41,806 nucleotides of DNA from Bacteroides sp. Its GTDB lineage: Bacteria > Bacteroidota > Bacteroidia > Bacteroidales > UBA7960. The translations under genes and the position numbers were made by a program. Where the stretch lies: positions 1 through 41,806 of the forward strand of contig JAZBOS010000004.1 in the NCBI GenBank assembly GCA_036351255.1, in the 5' to 3' direction. Below, piece after piece: positions 34,340 to 41,726 of the stretch. A model generated the notes under the pieces. It saw nothing but the letters and a program-made list of their open reading frames with translations, made no database searches and was not told the DNA's origin. Numbering within the stretch: position 1 is the first letter of the stretch; every line of letters begins with the position of its first letter.

Positions 34340-34906
34340 TTAGTTGAGAATGGGATCTGCAGGGAAGTTGGCCCATATGGCGTAATCATCGCCCAATTCC
34401 TTAAGCATATTACCCCAAATACTTTCCGGCTTATCGCTCATTACCGTATCAAGCGAACACTGCGTAACGATCCACGAATCTTCCTTGAGTTCACGGTCCA
34501 ATTGTTTGGGCTCCCAGCCCGAATAGCCAATAAAAAAGCGTACTTCTTCAGGGTTTACCAGCTTCAGGTCAACCAGCTCCATAAGTTTTTCGATCTCGCC
34601 ACCCCAGAACAGCCCCTCAAGAATTTCCATACTGCCGGGAATACGCTCACCCAAAGTATGCAAGTAAAACAGGCGGTCGGGGTGTACTGGTCCACCGAGG
34701 TAAAGCGGAAATTCATTGGTGGGGAATTCCTTCACTACATCTTTCAGCTTCAGGTTGATGGGCTTGTTGAGGATCAGGCCTACACTGCCTTCTTCATCGC
34801 TGTGCTCAGCCAATAGCACTACACTGCGACTGAAATAGAAGTCGCGCAATGCAGGCTCGCTGATCAGCAGTTTGCCGCGTGCAGGATTGGCCTTGTTCTG
34901 GTTCAT
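34340..34906 (-). CDS. YqgE/AlgH family protein
   Basis: A 188-aa cytoplasmic protein of the UPF0301 (YqgE/AlgH) family, whose molecular function is not settled. Family blocks: GKLLISEPALRDFYFSRSVVLLAEH near the N-terminus, GSVGLILNKPINLKL, LYLGGPVHPDRLFYLH, RFFIGYSGWEPKQLDREL, and SIWGNMLKEL. The start at ATG 34906 (MNQNKANPARGKLL) matches the family N-terminus; an upstream in-frame start at 35032 would overlap the divergent murL gene. Confidence 0.93.
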   Translation of the reverse strand: MNQNKANPARGKLLISEPALRDFYFSRSVVLLAEHSDEEGSVGLILNKPINLKLKDVVKEFPTNEFPLYLGGPVHPDRLFYLHTLGERIPGSMEILEGLFWGGEIEKLMELVDLKLVNPEEVRFFIGYSGWEPKQLDRELKEDSWIVTQCSLDTVMSDKPESIWGNMLKELGDDYAIWANFPADPILN

Positions 34907-34935
34907 GTTTAGAAAGTTATTACTTTTATTTTGAA

Positions 34936-34968
34936 TTTCGGACCCTAGAGCGGTTTTTGTTACTTTTG
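34936..34968 (+). promoter_or_regulatory. Candidate murL promoter
   Basis: TACTTTTG at 34961-34968 matches TAnnTTTG exactly, and TTTC at 34936-34939 is a near match to the -33 box 21 bases upstream. The expected leader is about 40 bases. Confidence 0.5.
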
Positions 34969-35014
34969 GAGCTGAATTCAGCAATACAACAACAAATTTC
35001 TTGCCATTGTTCAA

Positions 35015-36403
35015 ATGCGCCAAAATGACCATTCAATAAAATATCAACAACTTCGGGCAGCTTTCCCGCGCTTTGTTTATGAGTCCTGCCTTGTAAAGAA
35101 AACGGCCGGTGGCGTTCATTTGGTATTTGAGTTTTCGGTAAATCAGGAATTGGTTTTCAGACCCACGATGTTTTTTCCCAACCAGGGGCGTTTCCGCGTT
35201 TTGCCTGATGGGCTACTGGAAGTCCTTGCTTTCCATATTGGCATGGTCGAAATGATCAGTTACTGGAAAGCTTTTTGCTCGCCTGTCATCCTGATAAGGC
35301 CATTCCAACTGGATCCCGCCAAAGAGGAATGGTGGAAAAAGCTGTTTCGTTATGGACTGGGTGAGTTTTTTTATACCAATGGCATTGAAATTCCGGGAGA
35401 AGAAATATTTGAATTTGAATATGCCCCTGAAGCCTTCCCTTTTGAGAAGTATCGTCTTCCTGAACAGGACGAAAGCGTGATCATCCCGGTGGGGGGAGGC
35501 AAGGATTCGGTGGTTACACTCCAACTGATGAAGGATTTTGGCGGCCACCACCTGCCCCTGGTGATGAACCACCGCGGAGCCACCCGGCAAGTGCTCGAAG
35601 CCGGAGGCTATGGTTTGGACGACAGCCTCGAAATTAAGCGTACCCTCGATCCCTTGCTCCTTGAACTTAATACCCAGGGCTTTCTCAATGGTCATACGCC
35701 CTTTTCGGCCTTACTCGCTTTTTTGACCACCATGGCGGCCGCCCTTACGGGAAAAAAATACATTGCCCTTTCCAACGAGTCAAGCGCAAATGAGCCAAGC
35801 ATCCCGGGAACGAAAATCAACCATCAGTATTCAAAATCATTTGAATTTGAACAGGACTTTAGAGATTACCTCTTGGAACATTTTCTGGAGGGCATTCATT
35901 ATTTCAGTTTTCTGAGGCCCCTTAACGAATTGCAGATAGGAGCCCTGTTTGCCCGTTTCCCAAAATACCACGGAGTGTTTAAAAGCTGCAATGCAGGCAG
36001 CAAGACCGATTCCTGGTGCTGCAATTGCTCTAAGTGCCTGTTTACCTGGACCATGCTCGACCCCTTTCTTCCGCAGGAGCAGTTGCTGGGCATCTTTGGT
36101 GAAAACCTGTTTGAAAAGGCAAGCCTGGCCCCCATGCTTGATCAGCTTATTGGTGTGGCCGAAAACAAACCCTTTGAGTGTGTTGGGACCATAAATGAAG
36201 TCAATGCCGCCCTTCATAGAAGTATTCGCAAGCGTCAGGGAGAGGATTTACCTGTCTTGCTTAAACATTTCGGGGAACATCAACCCGGGGAGTCGAGTTT
36301 GAAAGGCCTGGAAGATTTCCTTACGGGATTTCATAGCCCACACGCCCTGGAAGTGCCTTTTGTGAAATTGCTGAAGGATGCGCTTTCGAAAATAGGCAGG
36401 TGA
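35015..36403 (+). CDS. murL: MurL-like UDP-MurNAc-L-Ala-L-Glu epimerase
   Basis: A 462-aa cytoplasmic protein that I assign to MurL, the ATP-dependent enzyme that epimerises the terminal L-Glu of UDP-MurNAc-L-Ala-L-Glu to D-Glu. Visible: an ATP-type loop PVGGGKDSVVTL (residues 158-169), ALSNESSANEPS, FKSCNAGSKTDSWCC, and a cysteine cluster C325 and C335/C336-N-C338-S-K-C341. The decisive evidence is context: the next gene is a MurD-family ligase with a shortened, TTG-started N-terminus, the same pair arrangement described in Xanthomonas (MurD2-MurL). If correct, the cell adds L-Glu first and epimerises it on the precursor, so it need not supply free D-Glu through MurI. Confidence in the family is good; the activity here is inferred. 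Confidence 0.8.
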   Translation: MRQNDHSIKYQQLRAAFPRFVYESCLVKKTAGGVHLVFEFSVNQELVFRPTMFFPNQGRFRVLPDGLLEVLAFHIGMVEMISYWKAFCSPVILIRPFQLDPAKEEWWKKLFRYGLGEFFYTNGIEIPGEEIFEFEYAPEAFPFEKYRLPEQDESVIIPVGGGKDSVVTLQLMKDFGGHHLPLVMNHRGATRQVLEAGGYGLDDSLEIKRTLDPLLLELNTQGFLNGHTPFSALLAFLTTMAAALTGKKYIALSNESSANEPSIPGTKINHQYSKSFEFEQDFRDYLLEHFLEGIHYFSFLRPLNELQIGALFARFPKYHGVFKSCNAGSKTDSWCCNCSKCLFTWTMLDPFLPQEQLLGIFGENLFEKASLAPMLDQLIGVAENKPFECVGTINEVNAALHRSIRKRQGEDLPVLLKHFGEHQPGESSLKGLEDFLTGFHSPHALEVPFVKLLKDALSKIGR

Positions 36404-36443
36404 AATTCAAGGTTTAATGTTTAACCCACCCTTCAGCAGGCAG

Positions 36444-36508
36444 CCTTGAACCTTGAACCTTAAACTTTTAAACTTTAACCCCTAACCCCAAACTCCGAAC
36501 CCTTTGAA
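36444..36508. repeat. Degenerate 7-base tandem repeat upstream of murD2
   Basis: Nine consecutive 7-8-base units with consensus near CCTTGAA / CCTTAAC run without interruption: CCTTGAA twice, CCTTAAA, CTTTTAAA, CTTTAAC, CCCTAAC, CCCAAAC, TCCGAAC, CCTTTGAA. The last unit contains the TTG start codon of the next gene. It carries no recognisable ribosome site. Confidence 0.75.
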
Positions 36509-37889
36509 TAAGAAACTGTTTCAGAACTTTTTCAGCGACAAGAAGGTAGCCATCCTGGGTTTTGCCCGGGAGGGGCAGTCTACATACAAGGCCATTCGGA
36601 AAGCCCTGCCTGATTTTCCGCTTTTGGTATGCGACCGTTTGGAACCCGCTTCCGAAAACCTGACCAAATGGCAGGATGACCCGAATACAAGCTTGTTTTT
36701 TGGGGCTCATTACCTCGAAGGTATAAAAGGCGCCGATCTTATCATCAAAACCCCTGGCATTCCTTTCCGGGTGATTGAAGACGAAGCCAATCGTGAAAAA
36801 GTTGTGTCGCAAACCGAACTTTTCCTGAAGCTTTTTGGGAACCAGGTCGTGGGAATCACGGGTACCAAAGGGAAAAGCACCACTTCGAGCTTGCTTTACC
36901 ATATCCTGAAAACCGCTGGAAGACCCGCCCTATTGGCTGGGAATATCGGGACTCCGCCCCTCGATTTTATCGATGAGATCACCGATGAAACAGTTGTGGT
37001 GTTCGAGATGAGCAGCCACCAGCTTGAACACTGCAAAGTTTCGCCCCATATGGCCATTCTGCTTAATATCTTTCAGGAGCACCTTGACCATTACAAAAGC
37101 TACCGCGATTACCAGCTGGCTAAAATGAACATTGCCCGCTGGCAATCGGCTGAAGACATTTTTATCTATAATCCCTTCAACGAGGTGGTGGTTGACCTGG
37201 TGAACGAACTCGAACTGGTCTCGCAGCATTGGTTATTGGGAAATGCCCTGGGACATCCCAACCGGGTCTTTTGCGATAAGGGAAGCCTGGTACTGACCCA
37301 TGACGGGCAGGAGTCACGCATCCGCGACATCTGCCGGGTTCGTAAATTGCCCGGCGATCACAACTTGTTCAATATTGCGGCTGCAGGGGCTGCGGCATTC
37401 CTGCTGAATGTTGCCCCGCTGAAGATCACCCGCGCCGTTGCCAGTTTCTCTGGACTTCCCCACCGGCTTGAGTTTGTGGGTTTCAAGCAAGGCATTTCCT
37501 TTTACAACGACTCCATCTCAACCATACCCGAGTCGACCATGGAAGCCATAAAAACTTTTCCTGATACCGACACCCTGATCCTGGGAGGCTTTGATCGCGG
37601 GGTGGAATACCAGGCCCTGATGCATTTTCTTGCCGATTCTAAGGTGCAGACCCTGGTTTTCCTGGGCGCAGCAGGGCAGCGTATGTACCATGAAGGGAAA
37701 GACTTTCCCGGTATTCAGAAAAAGCAATGTTTCTTCCCCAAAAGCTTCCGTGAGGGCTTTGAAATGGCCGTTGAGCATACCCCGGCCGCGGGCATCTGCC
37801 TCCTTTCGCCCGCCGCCGCCAGCTACGACGCCTTTCGGAACTTTGAGCACAGAGGCGACACCTTCAGAGACCTGGTGATGGGATTATAA
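36504..37889 (+). CDS. murD2: MurD-family ligase, probable MurD2 (UDP-MurNAc-L-Ala:L-Glu ligase)
   Basis: A 461-aa Mur ligase. Motifs: N-terminal Rossmann VAILGFAREGQSTYKAI, TPGIPFRVI, ATP loop VVGITGTKGKSTTSSLL near residue 115, EMSSHQLEHC, NIFQEHLDHYKSYRDY, PHRLEFVG, FYNDSISTIPESTMEAI, and LILGGFDRGVEY. It ligates an amino acid to UDP-MurNAc-L-Ala; as the neighbour of murL the expected amino acid is L-Glu. The start must be TTG 36504: an in-frame TAA lies at 36483-36485 and the next Met is far inside the ATPase domain. The start lies inside a 7-base repeat. Whether the cell also has an ordinary murD/murI is outside the window. Confidence 0.85.
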   Translation: MNKKLFQNFFSDKKVAILGFAREGQSTYKAIRKALPDFPLLVCDRLEPASENLTKWQDDPNTSLFFGAHYLEGIKGADLIIKTPGIPFRVIEDEANREKVVSQTELFLKLFGNQVVGITGTKGKSTTSSLLYHILKTAGRPALLAGNIGTPPLDFIDEITDETVVVFEMSSHQLEHCKVSPHMAILLNIFQEHLDHYKSYRDYQLAKMNIARWQSAEDIFIYNPFNEVVVDLVNELELVSQHWLLGNALGHPNRVFCDKGSLVLTHDGQESRIRDICRVRKLPGDHNLFNIAAAGAAAFLLNVAPLKITRAVASFSGLPHRLEFVGFKQGISFYNDSISTIPESTMEAIKTFPDTDTLILGGFDRGVEYQALMHFLADSKVQTLVFLGAAGQRMYHEGKDFPGIQKKQCFFPKSFREGFEMAVEHTPAAGICLLSPAAASYDAFRNFEHRGDTFRDLVMGL

Positions 37890-38055
37890 TCCTGAAATCG
37901 CCTGGCCTGCTTTGACCGGATTCTTTCTGTTTCACTTAATTTTTTCCTCCTGCCGGGAAGATTCGCTCCCTTGTCCATTTGTTTTGATGGTCCAGCCATT
38001 GATTTGGCATAGTTTGAATTTTCCCGGCAGTGAGCAGTAAAGTACCTGCTCCATA

Positions 38056-38103
38056 CCAAGCTCGTAGTTTATACGGTTTAAACCGTATAAACTACGAGCT
38101 TGG
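38056..38103. repeat. Perfect 48-bp palindrome, element B
   Basis: Two 24-base arms meet at 38079/38080 in GTTT|AAAC and are exact reverse complements (left arm begins CCAAGCTCGTAG). The inner 14 bases (AGTTTATACGGTTT) match those of element A at 12840-12889 except for one position, T in A and A in B, that is changed in both arms so pairing is kept. This points to one element family under selection to remain palindromic. Confidence 0.9.
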
Positions 38104-38170
38104 AACGAACCTGGTGCGAGCATGGCAGGGCGGTCCTTTGGTCCTTCCTGATGAAAGGAAAGGCAATGGA

Positions 38171-38210
38171 AATGAAAAAGGGACAAGCCGAAACTTGTCC
38201 CTTTTTCATT
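38171..38210. terminator. Long perfect hairpin terminator, bidirectional
   Basis: A 17-bp perfect stem (AATGAAAAAGGGACAAG with its complement at 38194-38210) encloses a CCGAAA loop. A and T tracts are inside the stem, so it works in both directions; it ends the minus-strand bTHX gene and any plus-strand readthrough from murD2. Confidence 0.88.
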
Positions 38211-38236
38211 TTGTGAACCAATAAATAGGGAATGTC

Positions 38237-38377
38237 CTATTTCTTGGTTGTTCTCTTTTTTGGGGCTGCTGGAGGGGGAGGGGCAACAGGTGGTTTGCTG
38301 GTGTTGCGGGGCCTTGTTTTACCATAGGTTCCTCTAAAAAGTTTTCCGCGGCGGGTTTTTTGATCTCCTTTTCCCAT
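38237..38377 (-). CDS. 30S ribosomal protein bTHX (Thx)
   Basis: A 46-aa highly basic protein, too short for ordinary gene finding. The N-terminus [20 protein letters not shown] is the hallmark of the small bTHX protein of Bacteroidota 30S subunits, which sits on the head of the subunit and is thought to stabilise it. The C-terminus is Pro/Ala-rich and then KKRTTKK, a longer and more variable tail than the minimal form. The frame is open from ATG 38377 to TAG 38237 with 46 sense codons. It has its own promoter and terminator, so it is a monocistronic gene. Confidence 0.93.
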   Translation of the reverse strand: MGKGDQKTRRGKLFRGTYGKTRPRNTSKPPVAPPPPAAPKKRTTKK

Positions 38378-38414
38378 AGCCTTATTTTTTTAGGTTAAAC
38401 AATGATTCATGCTT

Positions 38415-38446
38415 TAAAAGTAATCATTTCGGGCGGGAAAGTCAAA
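38415..38446 (-). promoter_or_regulatory. Promoter of the bTHX gene
   Basis: On the minus strand TTTG (38446-38443) is followed after 20 bases by TACTTTTA (38422-38415), one mismatch from the -7 consensus. The -33 box overlaps the stop region of the trmH gene. The implied leader is about 31 bases. Confidence 0.55.
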
Positions 38447-39131
38447 GATTTGCCTGATGATTTTCCAGAAATCGTTCAATAAGGAAGTCGGCGCTCTTCA
38501 CCGAAGCTTTAACCCACTGGAGGTGGAGGGCGTCGCGCTCAGCTTCGGGGAGTGCCCAGGGAAACTGGCTGCTGCGAATGCGGGAGCTGAGTTCGTAGAG
38601 GCAAATGGCTGCCGAGACGGAGATGTTGAAGCTTTCGGTGAAGCCGGCCATGGGGATGCACAGAAAGGTGTCTGCCATATCTATGGCTTCGGCTGTGAGG
38701 CCTTCGAGCTCTGTACCGAACAGGAGGGCCACAGGCTTGTCGAGGGGCAGGGTGGCTGGGCTGTATTTGTTTTCGTGGGGGGAAGTGGCCACAAGGGTGT
38801 AGCCTTTGGATCTCAGGTTTTCGAGACAGGCTCGGGTGTTGTTTCCCAGCTGGTTGTATCGTTGCAGGTCGAGCCATTTGGTAGAACCCATTGACACATC
38901 GGGGTTTACCTCGTATTCATTGCGGTTTTCGATGATGTGGACATCCTGGATGCCGAAACATTCGCAGGAGCGAAGCACGGCATTGGCGTTGTGCGATTGA
39001 TAAATATCTTCGAGGACCACAGTCAGATAACGGGTGCGTTGCGAGAGCACCTGGAGGATGCGCTCGCGGCGGGTAGGGGTCATAAAGCCACTGAGGAACT
39101 CGATCAACAGCTTTTGGGTCGAGGGGTCCAT
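38442..39131 (-). CDS. trmH: TrmH-type RNA 2'-O-methyltransferase (SpoU family)
   Basis: A 229-aa SPOUT methyltransferase. The knot-fold motifs are all present: motif 1 NANAVLRSCECFG near residue 45, motif 2 PVALLFGTELEGL near 132, and motif 3 IPMAGFTESFNISVSAA near 160. The N-terminal RRERILQVLSQRT segment and the general layout resemble TrmH, which methylates the 2'-hydroxyl of G18 in tRNA; a 23S rRNA target (as for TrmH relatives) cannot be excluded. It follows speB by 9 bases and is probably co-transcribed with it. Confidence 0.9.
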   Translation of the reverse strand: MDPSTQKLLIEFLSGFMTPTRRERILQVLSQRTRYLTVVLEDIYQSHNANAVLRSCECFGIQDVHIIENRNEYEVNPDVSMGSTKWLDLQRYNQLGNNTRACLENLRSKGYTLVATSPHENKYSPATLPLDKPVALLFGTELEGLTAEAIDMADTFLCIPMAGFTESFNISVSAAICLYELSSRIRSSQFPWALPEAERDALHLQWVKASVKSADFLIERFLENHQANL

Positions 39132-39140
39132 AGGGATTAA

Positions 39141-40193
39141 TTAATGGTTCTCAGCATTGCTTTTGATGATCATCCCAGCGAGGCGGAAGAGAAGGCGGCT
39201 TGAGACGATGCCATCCATTTCGCTTGGTCCGGTTTCCACCAGGTCGGCGCCAATGATCTTTTTTCCCTGGGTCACGATGGTTTCGAGCAGGAAATTGGCC
39301 TGATTAAACGACAAGCCCCCGGGCAGGGGTGTGCCAGTGCCGGGGCAGAGGGAGGGGTCGAGGCCATCGACATCAAAGCTTACATATACTTCGTCGGGTA
39401 GCTTTTCGACGATTTCGTGGCAAATCTCTGACCAGCTGTCGCCTTCAAACAGGCGGTTATGGAGGTCACGGTCGAAATAAGTGCGTATCCTGGCGGGGTT
39501 TTGGCTGATGACCTGCACCTCTTCGGGGCAGATCTCGCGGATGCCTACCTGGACCAGTTTCCCGACGCCTTTGGTTTGCAAAGCGTTGTACATGATGGAG
39601 GCGTGCGACTGAATAAATCCCTGGTAGGCATTGCGGAGGTCGGCGTGGGCGTCGATCTGGAGGATGCCAAAGCCGGGGCGTTTGCGGGCCAGGGCGCGGA
39701 TGAGGCCGAGGGGCACACTGTGCTCGCCGCCTACCACCACAGGGATTTTTTCCTGCTCAAGGTACATCAACGACTTCTGCTCGAGTTCGAGGCTCAGGGC
39801 TTCACTGGCATCGTTCACCTCGCGAATGATCTCCTGCATATCATTGTGCTCATCGGGGTCACCTCCCAGTTCGAGGAAGCTGATGTAATGGCTTGCTCTT
39901 TTTCGAAGTTGCTGGTTACGGCTGACCATGGCTGGGTCGATGTCCTCCATGGCCATTCCCTCTTGCCAGGCATTGGGGACAAAGGGATCGAACAGGTCAA
40001 TCTGGAAGGAGGATTCGAACACCTTTTCCGGCCCCAAGGAGGTGCCTTCAAAGTTTGAAACTGTGACATCCCAGGGCATGGGGATGAATACCACACGGGC
40101 ACTTTCAGGGGTGAAAGGCAGGCTGAAGATATTGTTTGACGTGTTGCCGGTCCCATTGGGGTTAAACCCCCGGAGGGCATCTTTTTCGCTCAT
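39141..40193 (-). CDS. speB: Ureohydrolase, agmatinase/arginase family
   Basis: A 350-aa manganese hydrolase. Metal-binding motifs: GGEHSVPLG, QIDAHADLRNAYQG, and SFDVDGLDPSLCPGTGTPLPGG, with the late ETGP segment. The 350-aa length, somewhat longer than many agmatinases, and an N-terminal extension (FNPNGTGNTSNNIFSLPFTP) are typical of Bacteroidota members annotated as SpeB. Agmatine (giving putrescine and urea) is the likeliest substrate, but arginase, guanidinobutyrase and others share these motifs. The start is ATG 40193 (MSEKDALRGF); the 35 upstream in-frame codons run into the HU terminator. A TATTTTTG -7-like box sits at 40232-40239. Confidence 0.9.
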   Translation of the reverse strand: MSEKDALRGFNPNGTGNTSNNIFSLPFTPESARVVFIPMPWDVTVSNFEGTSLGPEKVFESSFQIDLFDPFVPNAWQEGMAMEDIDPAMVSRNQQLRKRASHYISFLELGGDPDEHNDMQEIIREVNDASEALSLELEQKSLMYLEQEKIPVVVGGEHSVPLGLIRALARKRPGFGILQIDAHADLRNAYQGFIQSHASIMYNALQTKGVGKLVQVGIREICPEEVQVISQNPARIRTYFDRDLHNRLFEGDSWSEICHEIVEKLPDEVYVSFDVDGLDPSLCPGTGTPLPGGLSFNQANFLLETIVTQGKKIIGADLVETGPSEMDGIVSSRLLFRLAGMIIKSNAENH

Positions 40194-40241
40194 GACCGTG
40201 GTATTTATGAAGGTGAAGGAAAAGCTCCAGACAAAAATAAA

Positions 40242-40266
40242 AAAAGCCCCGGAACTTCCGGGGCTT
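40242..40266 (-). terminator. Terminator of the HU gene
   Basis: AAGCCCCGGA (40244-40253) and TCCGGGGCTT (40257-40266) form a perfect 10-bp stem with a three-base ACT loop. On the minus strand a long T run follows. Confidence 0.9.
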
Positions 40267-40287
40267 ATCGAAGCTTGATTTTCAGGC

Positions 40288-40560
40288 TTACTTAACAATC
40301 TTAGCTAAATCAGCACCAGCTTTGAATTTTACCACTTTTTTGGCGGGGATGGTAATTTCCTTGCCAGACTGGGGGTTGCGGCCCTTGCGAGCTTCTCTTT
40401 TTGAAACAGAGAATGAACCGAAACCAACGAGGGCAACACGGTCACCTTTTTTCAAGGCTTTGGTGGTGGCACCGATGAAGGCGTCGAGTGATTTTTTTGC
40501 GTCGGCTTTGGTTAAACCTGCTCCTGATGCAATAGCATCGATCAATTCTGCTTTGTTCAT
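40288..40560 (-). CDS. hup: HU family DNA-binding protein
   Basis: A 90-aa histone-like protein that bends and compacts DNA. The sequence [34 protein letters not shown] and the DNA-binding arm [16 protein letters not shown] are textbook HU; length and residues are normal. Its terminator and a strong promoter indicate an abundant monocistronic mRNA. Confidence 0.97.
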   Translation of the reverse strand: MNKAELIDAIASGAGLTKADAKKSLDAFIGATTKALKKGDRVALVGFGSFSVSKREARKGRNPQSGKEITIPAKKVVKFKAGADLAKIVK

Positions 40561-40612
40561 TTTTTTGAAAGTTTTAGTTACACGAGTAATTGGTTGCTTC
40601 CATTAATCATTG

Positions 40613-40643
40613 CAAATATAGGCCATTTATAAGAAAATGCAAG
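40613..40643 (-). promoter_or_regulatory. Promoter of the HU gene
   Basis: On the minus strand CTTG (40643-40640) is followed after 19 bases by TATATTTG (40620-40613), an exact -7 match with one mismatch at -33. The leader would be about 46 bases. Confidence 0.55.
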
Positions 40644-40746
40644 CCTGACGCGGGAAATCTCGCTATTTTGTTGAAAAATCAGCGATTTTGTTAATAACTA
40701 TGGCCTAAAAATGGCCAGAATAGCAGATTTAACAGGGATTTTGGCG

Positions 40747-41718
40747 CTATTGGGGGAAACTTCTGAGGTTTTCGGCCCGGAAACCCCGGAGGAAATCAGA
40801 GGTGTTCATGCGCTTTTTCCCTGCCATCTGGAGGCTGTTGACCAAAACCAGGCCATCGGGGGTGGCAAACATCAGGTTGGACTTGCCATCAGAGAAAAGG
40901 GTGCCTGGCGTTTTGGCGTGGGGCACTTGTTTTGCCCGGGCCTCGAATATTTTCAGGGTGGTTTGCTGCCCTTCGTGGGATATGGTGGTAAAGGCGCCCG
41001 GATAAGGGCTCAGGCCGTGAATGAGGTTGACCACCTGCTGGCAGGGTTGGTTCCAGTCGATCTGGCAGTCTTCCTTAAATATCTTTGGGGCCTTTTTTAG
41101 CTCGACGGAATTGGTGATGAGGCCTTCCTGATCCAGGGGTTTTGCTTTGCCGGAGGCCAGGGCATCGAGGGTTTTCATTACGATGGCGGCACCTGCTTCC
41201 TGGATACGGTCGTGGAGTTGTCCTGCGGTTTCGTTTTCCCCGACAGGTATTTTTTCCCTGAAAAGGATTTTGCCGGTGTCGATCTCACGATCGAGCAGAA
41301 AGGTGGTTACGCCGGTTTCGGTTTCGCCGTTGATAATGGCCCAGTTGATAGGTGCGGCGCCGCGGTATTGCGGGAGGAGGGAGGCGTGCATATTGAAGGT
41401 GCCCATTGGGGGCAAAGCCCAGACGCTTTCGGGGAGCATGCGGAAGGCTACCACCACCTGCACATCGGGTTTCCATCCCTGAAGAGCTTCCTGAAATTCG
41501 GGGGATTTCAGACTGGTGGGCTGCTGGATGGGTAAGTCCCATTTCAAGGCAGCCACTTTCACATCAGAATAATGAATCTTGAGACCACGTCCGGCGGGTT
41601 TGTCAGGGGCGGTAACCACTCCCACCACCTGGTAGCCTTCCCCGAGTATTGCTTCGAGGATGAAGGCAGCAATGGCAGGCGTGCCCATAAAAACGATGCG
41701 GAGGTCCCTGGGGTTCAT
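40747..41718 (-). CDS. fmt: Methionyl-tRNA formyltransferase
   Basis: A 323-aa enzyme formylating initiator Met-tRNA with 10-formyl-tetrahydrofolate. Motifs: IVFMGTPAIAAFILEA at the N-terminus, VVTAPDKPAGRGLK, the catalytic block FNMHASLLPQYRGAAPINWA, GVTTFLLDREIDTGKIL, and a C-terminal oligonucleotide-binding region (IHGLSPYPGAFTT). Length and residues are normal. It starts 8 bases after the stop of ribH, so the two are likely an operon. Confidence 0.96.
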   Translation of the reverse strand: MNPRDLRIVFMGTPAIAAFILEAILGEGYQVVGVVTAPDKPAGRGLKIHYSDVKVAALKWDLPIQQPTSLKSPEFQEALQGWKPDVQVVVAFRMLPESVWALPPMGTFNMHASLLPQYRGAAPINWAIINGETETGVTTFLLDREIDTGKILFREKIPVGENETAGQLHDRIQEAGAAIVMKTLDALASGKAKPLDQEGLITNSVELKKAPKIFKEDCQIDWNQPCQQVVNLIHGLSPYPGAFTTISHEGQQTTLKIFEARAKQVPHAKTPGTLFSDGKSNLMFATPDGLVLVNSLQMAGKKRMNTSDFLRGFRAENLRSFPQ

Positions 41719-41726
41719 GATTGTTT

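Larger units (their letters stand above)
37890..38236. other. Intergenic region between murD2 and bTHX
   Basis: It contains the second palindrome (38056-38103) and the long terminator hairpin (38171-38210) and no supported gene. Open frames crossing the palindrome on both strands give the same SLYGLNRINYELG peptide because the DNA is palindromic, and these are artefacts. Confidence 0.6.

Noticed and set aside
37932..38224. Two open frames on opposite strands with the same SLYGLNRINYELG peptide
   Set aside because: The identical peptide arises because the DNA beneath is a perfect palindrome; neither frame has other support.
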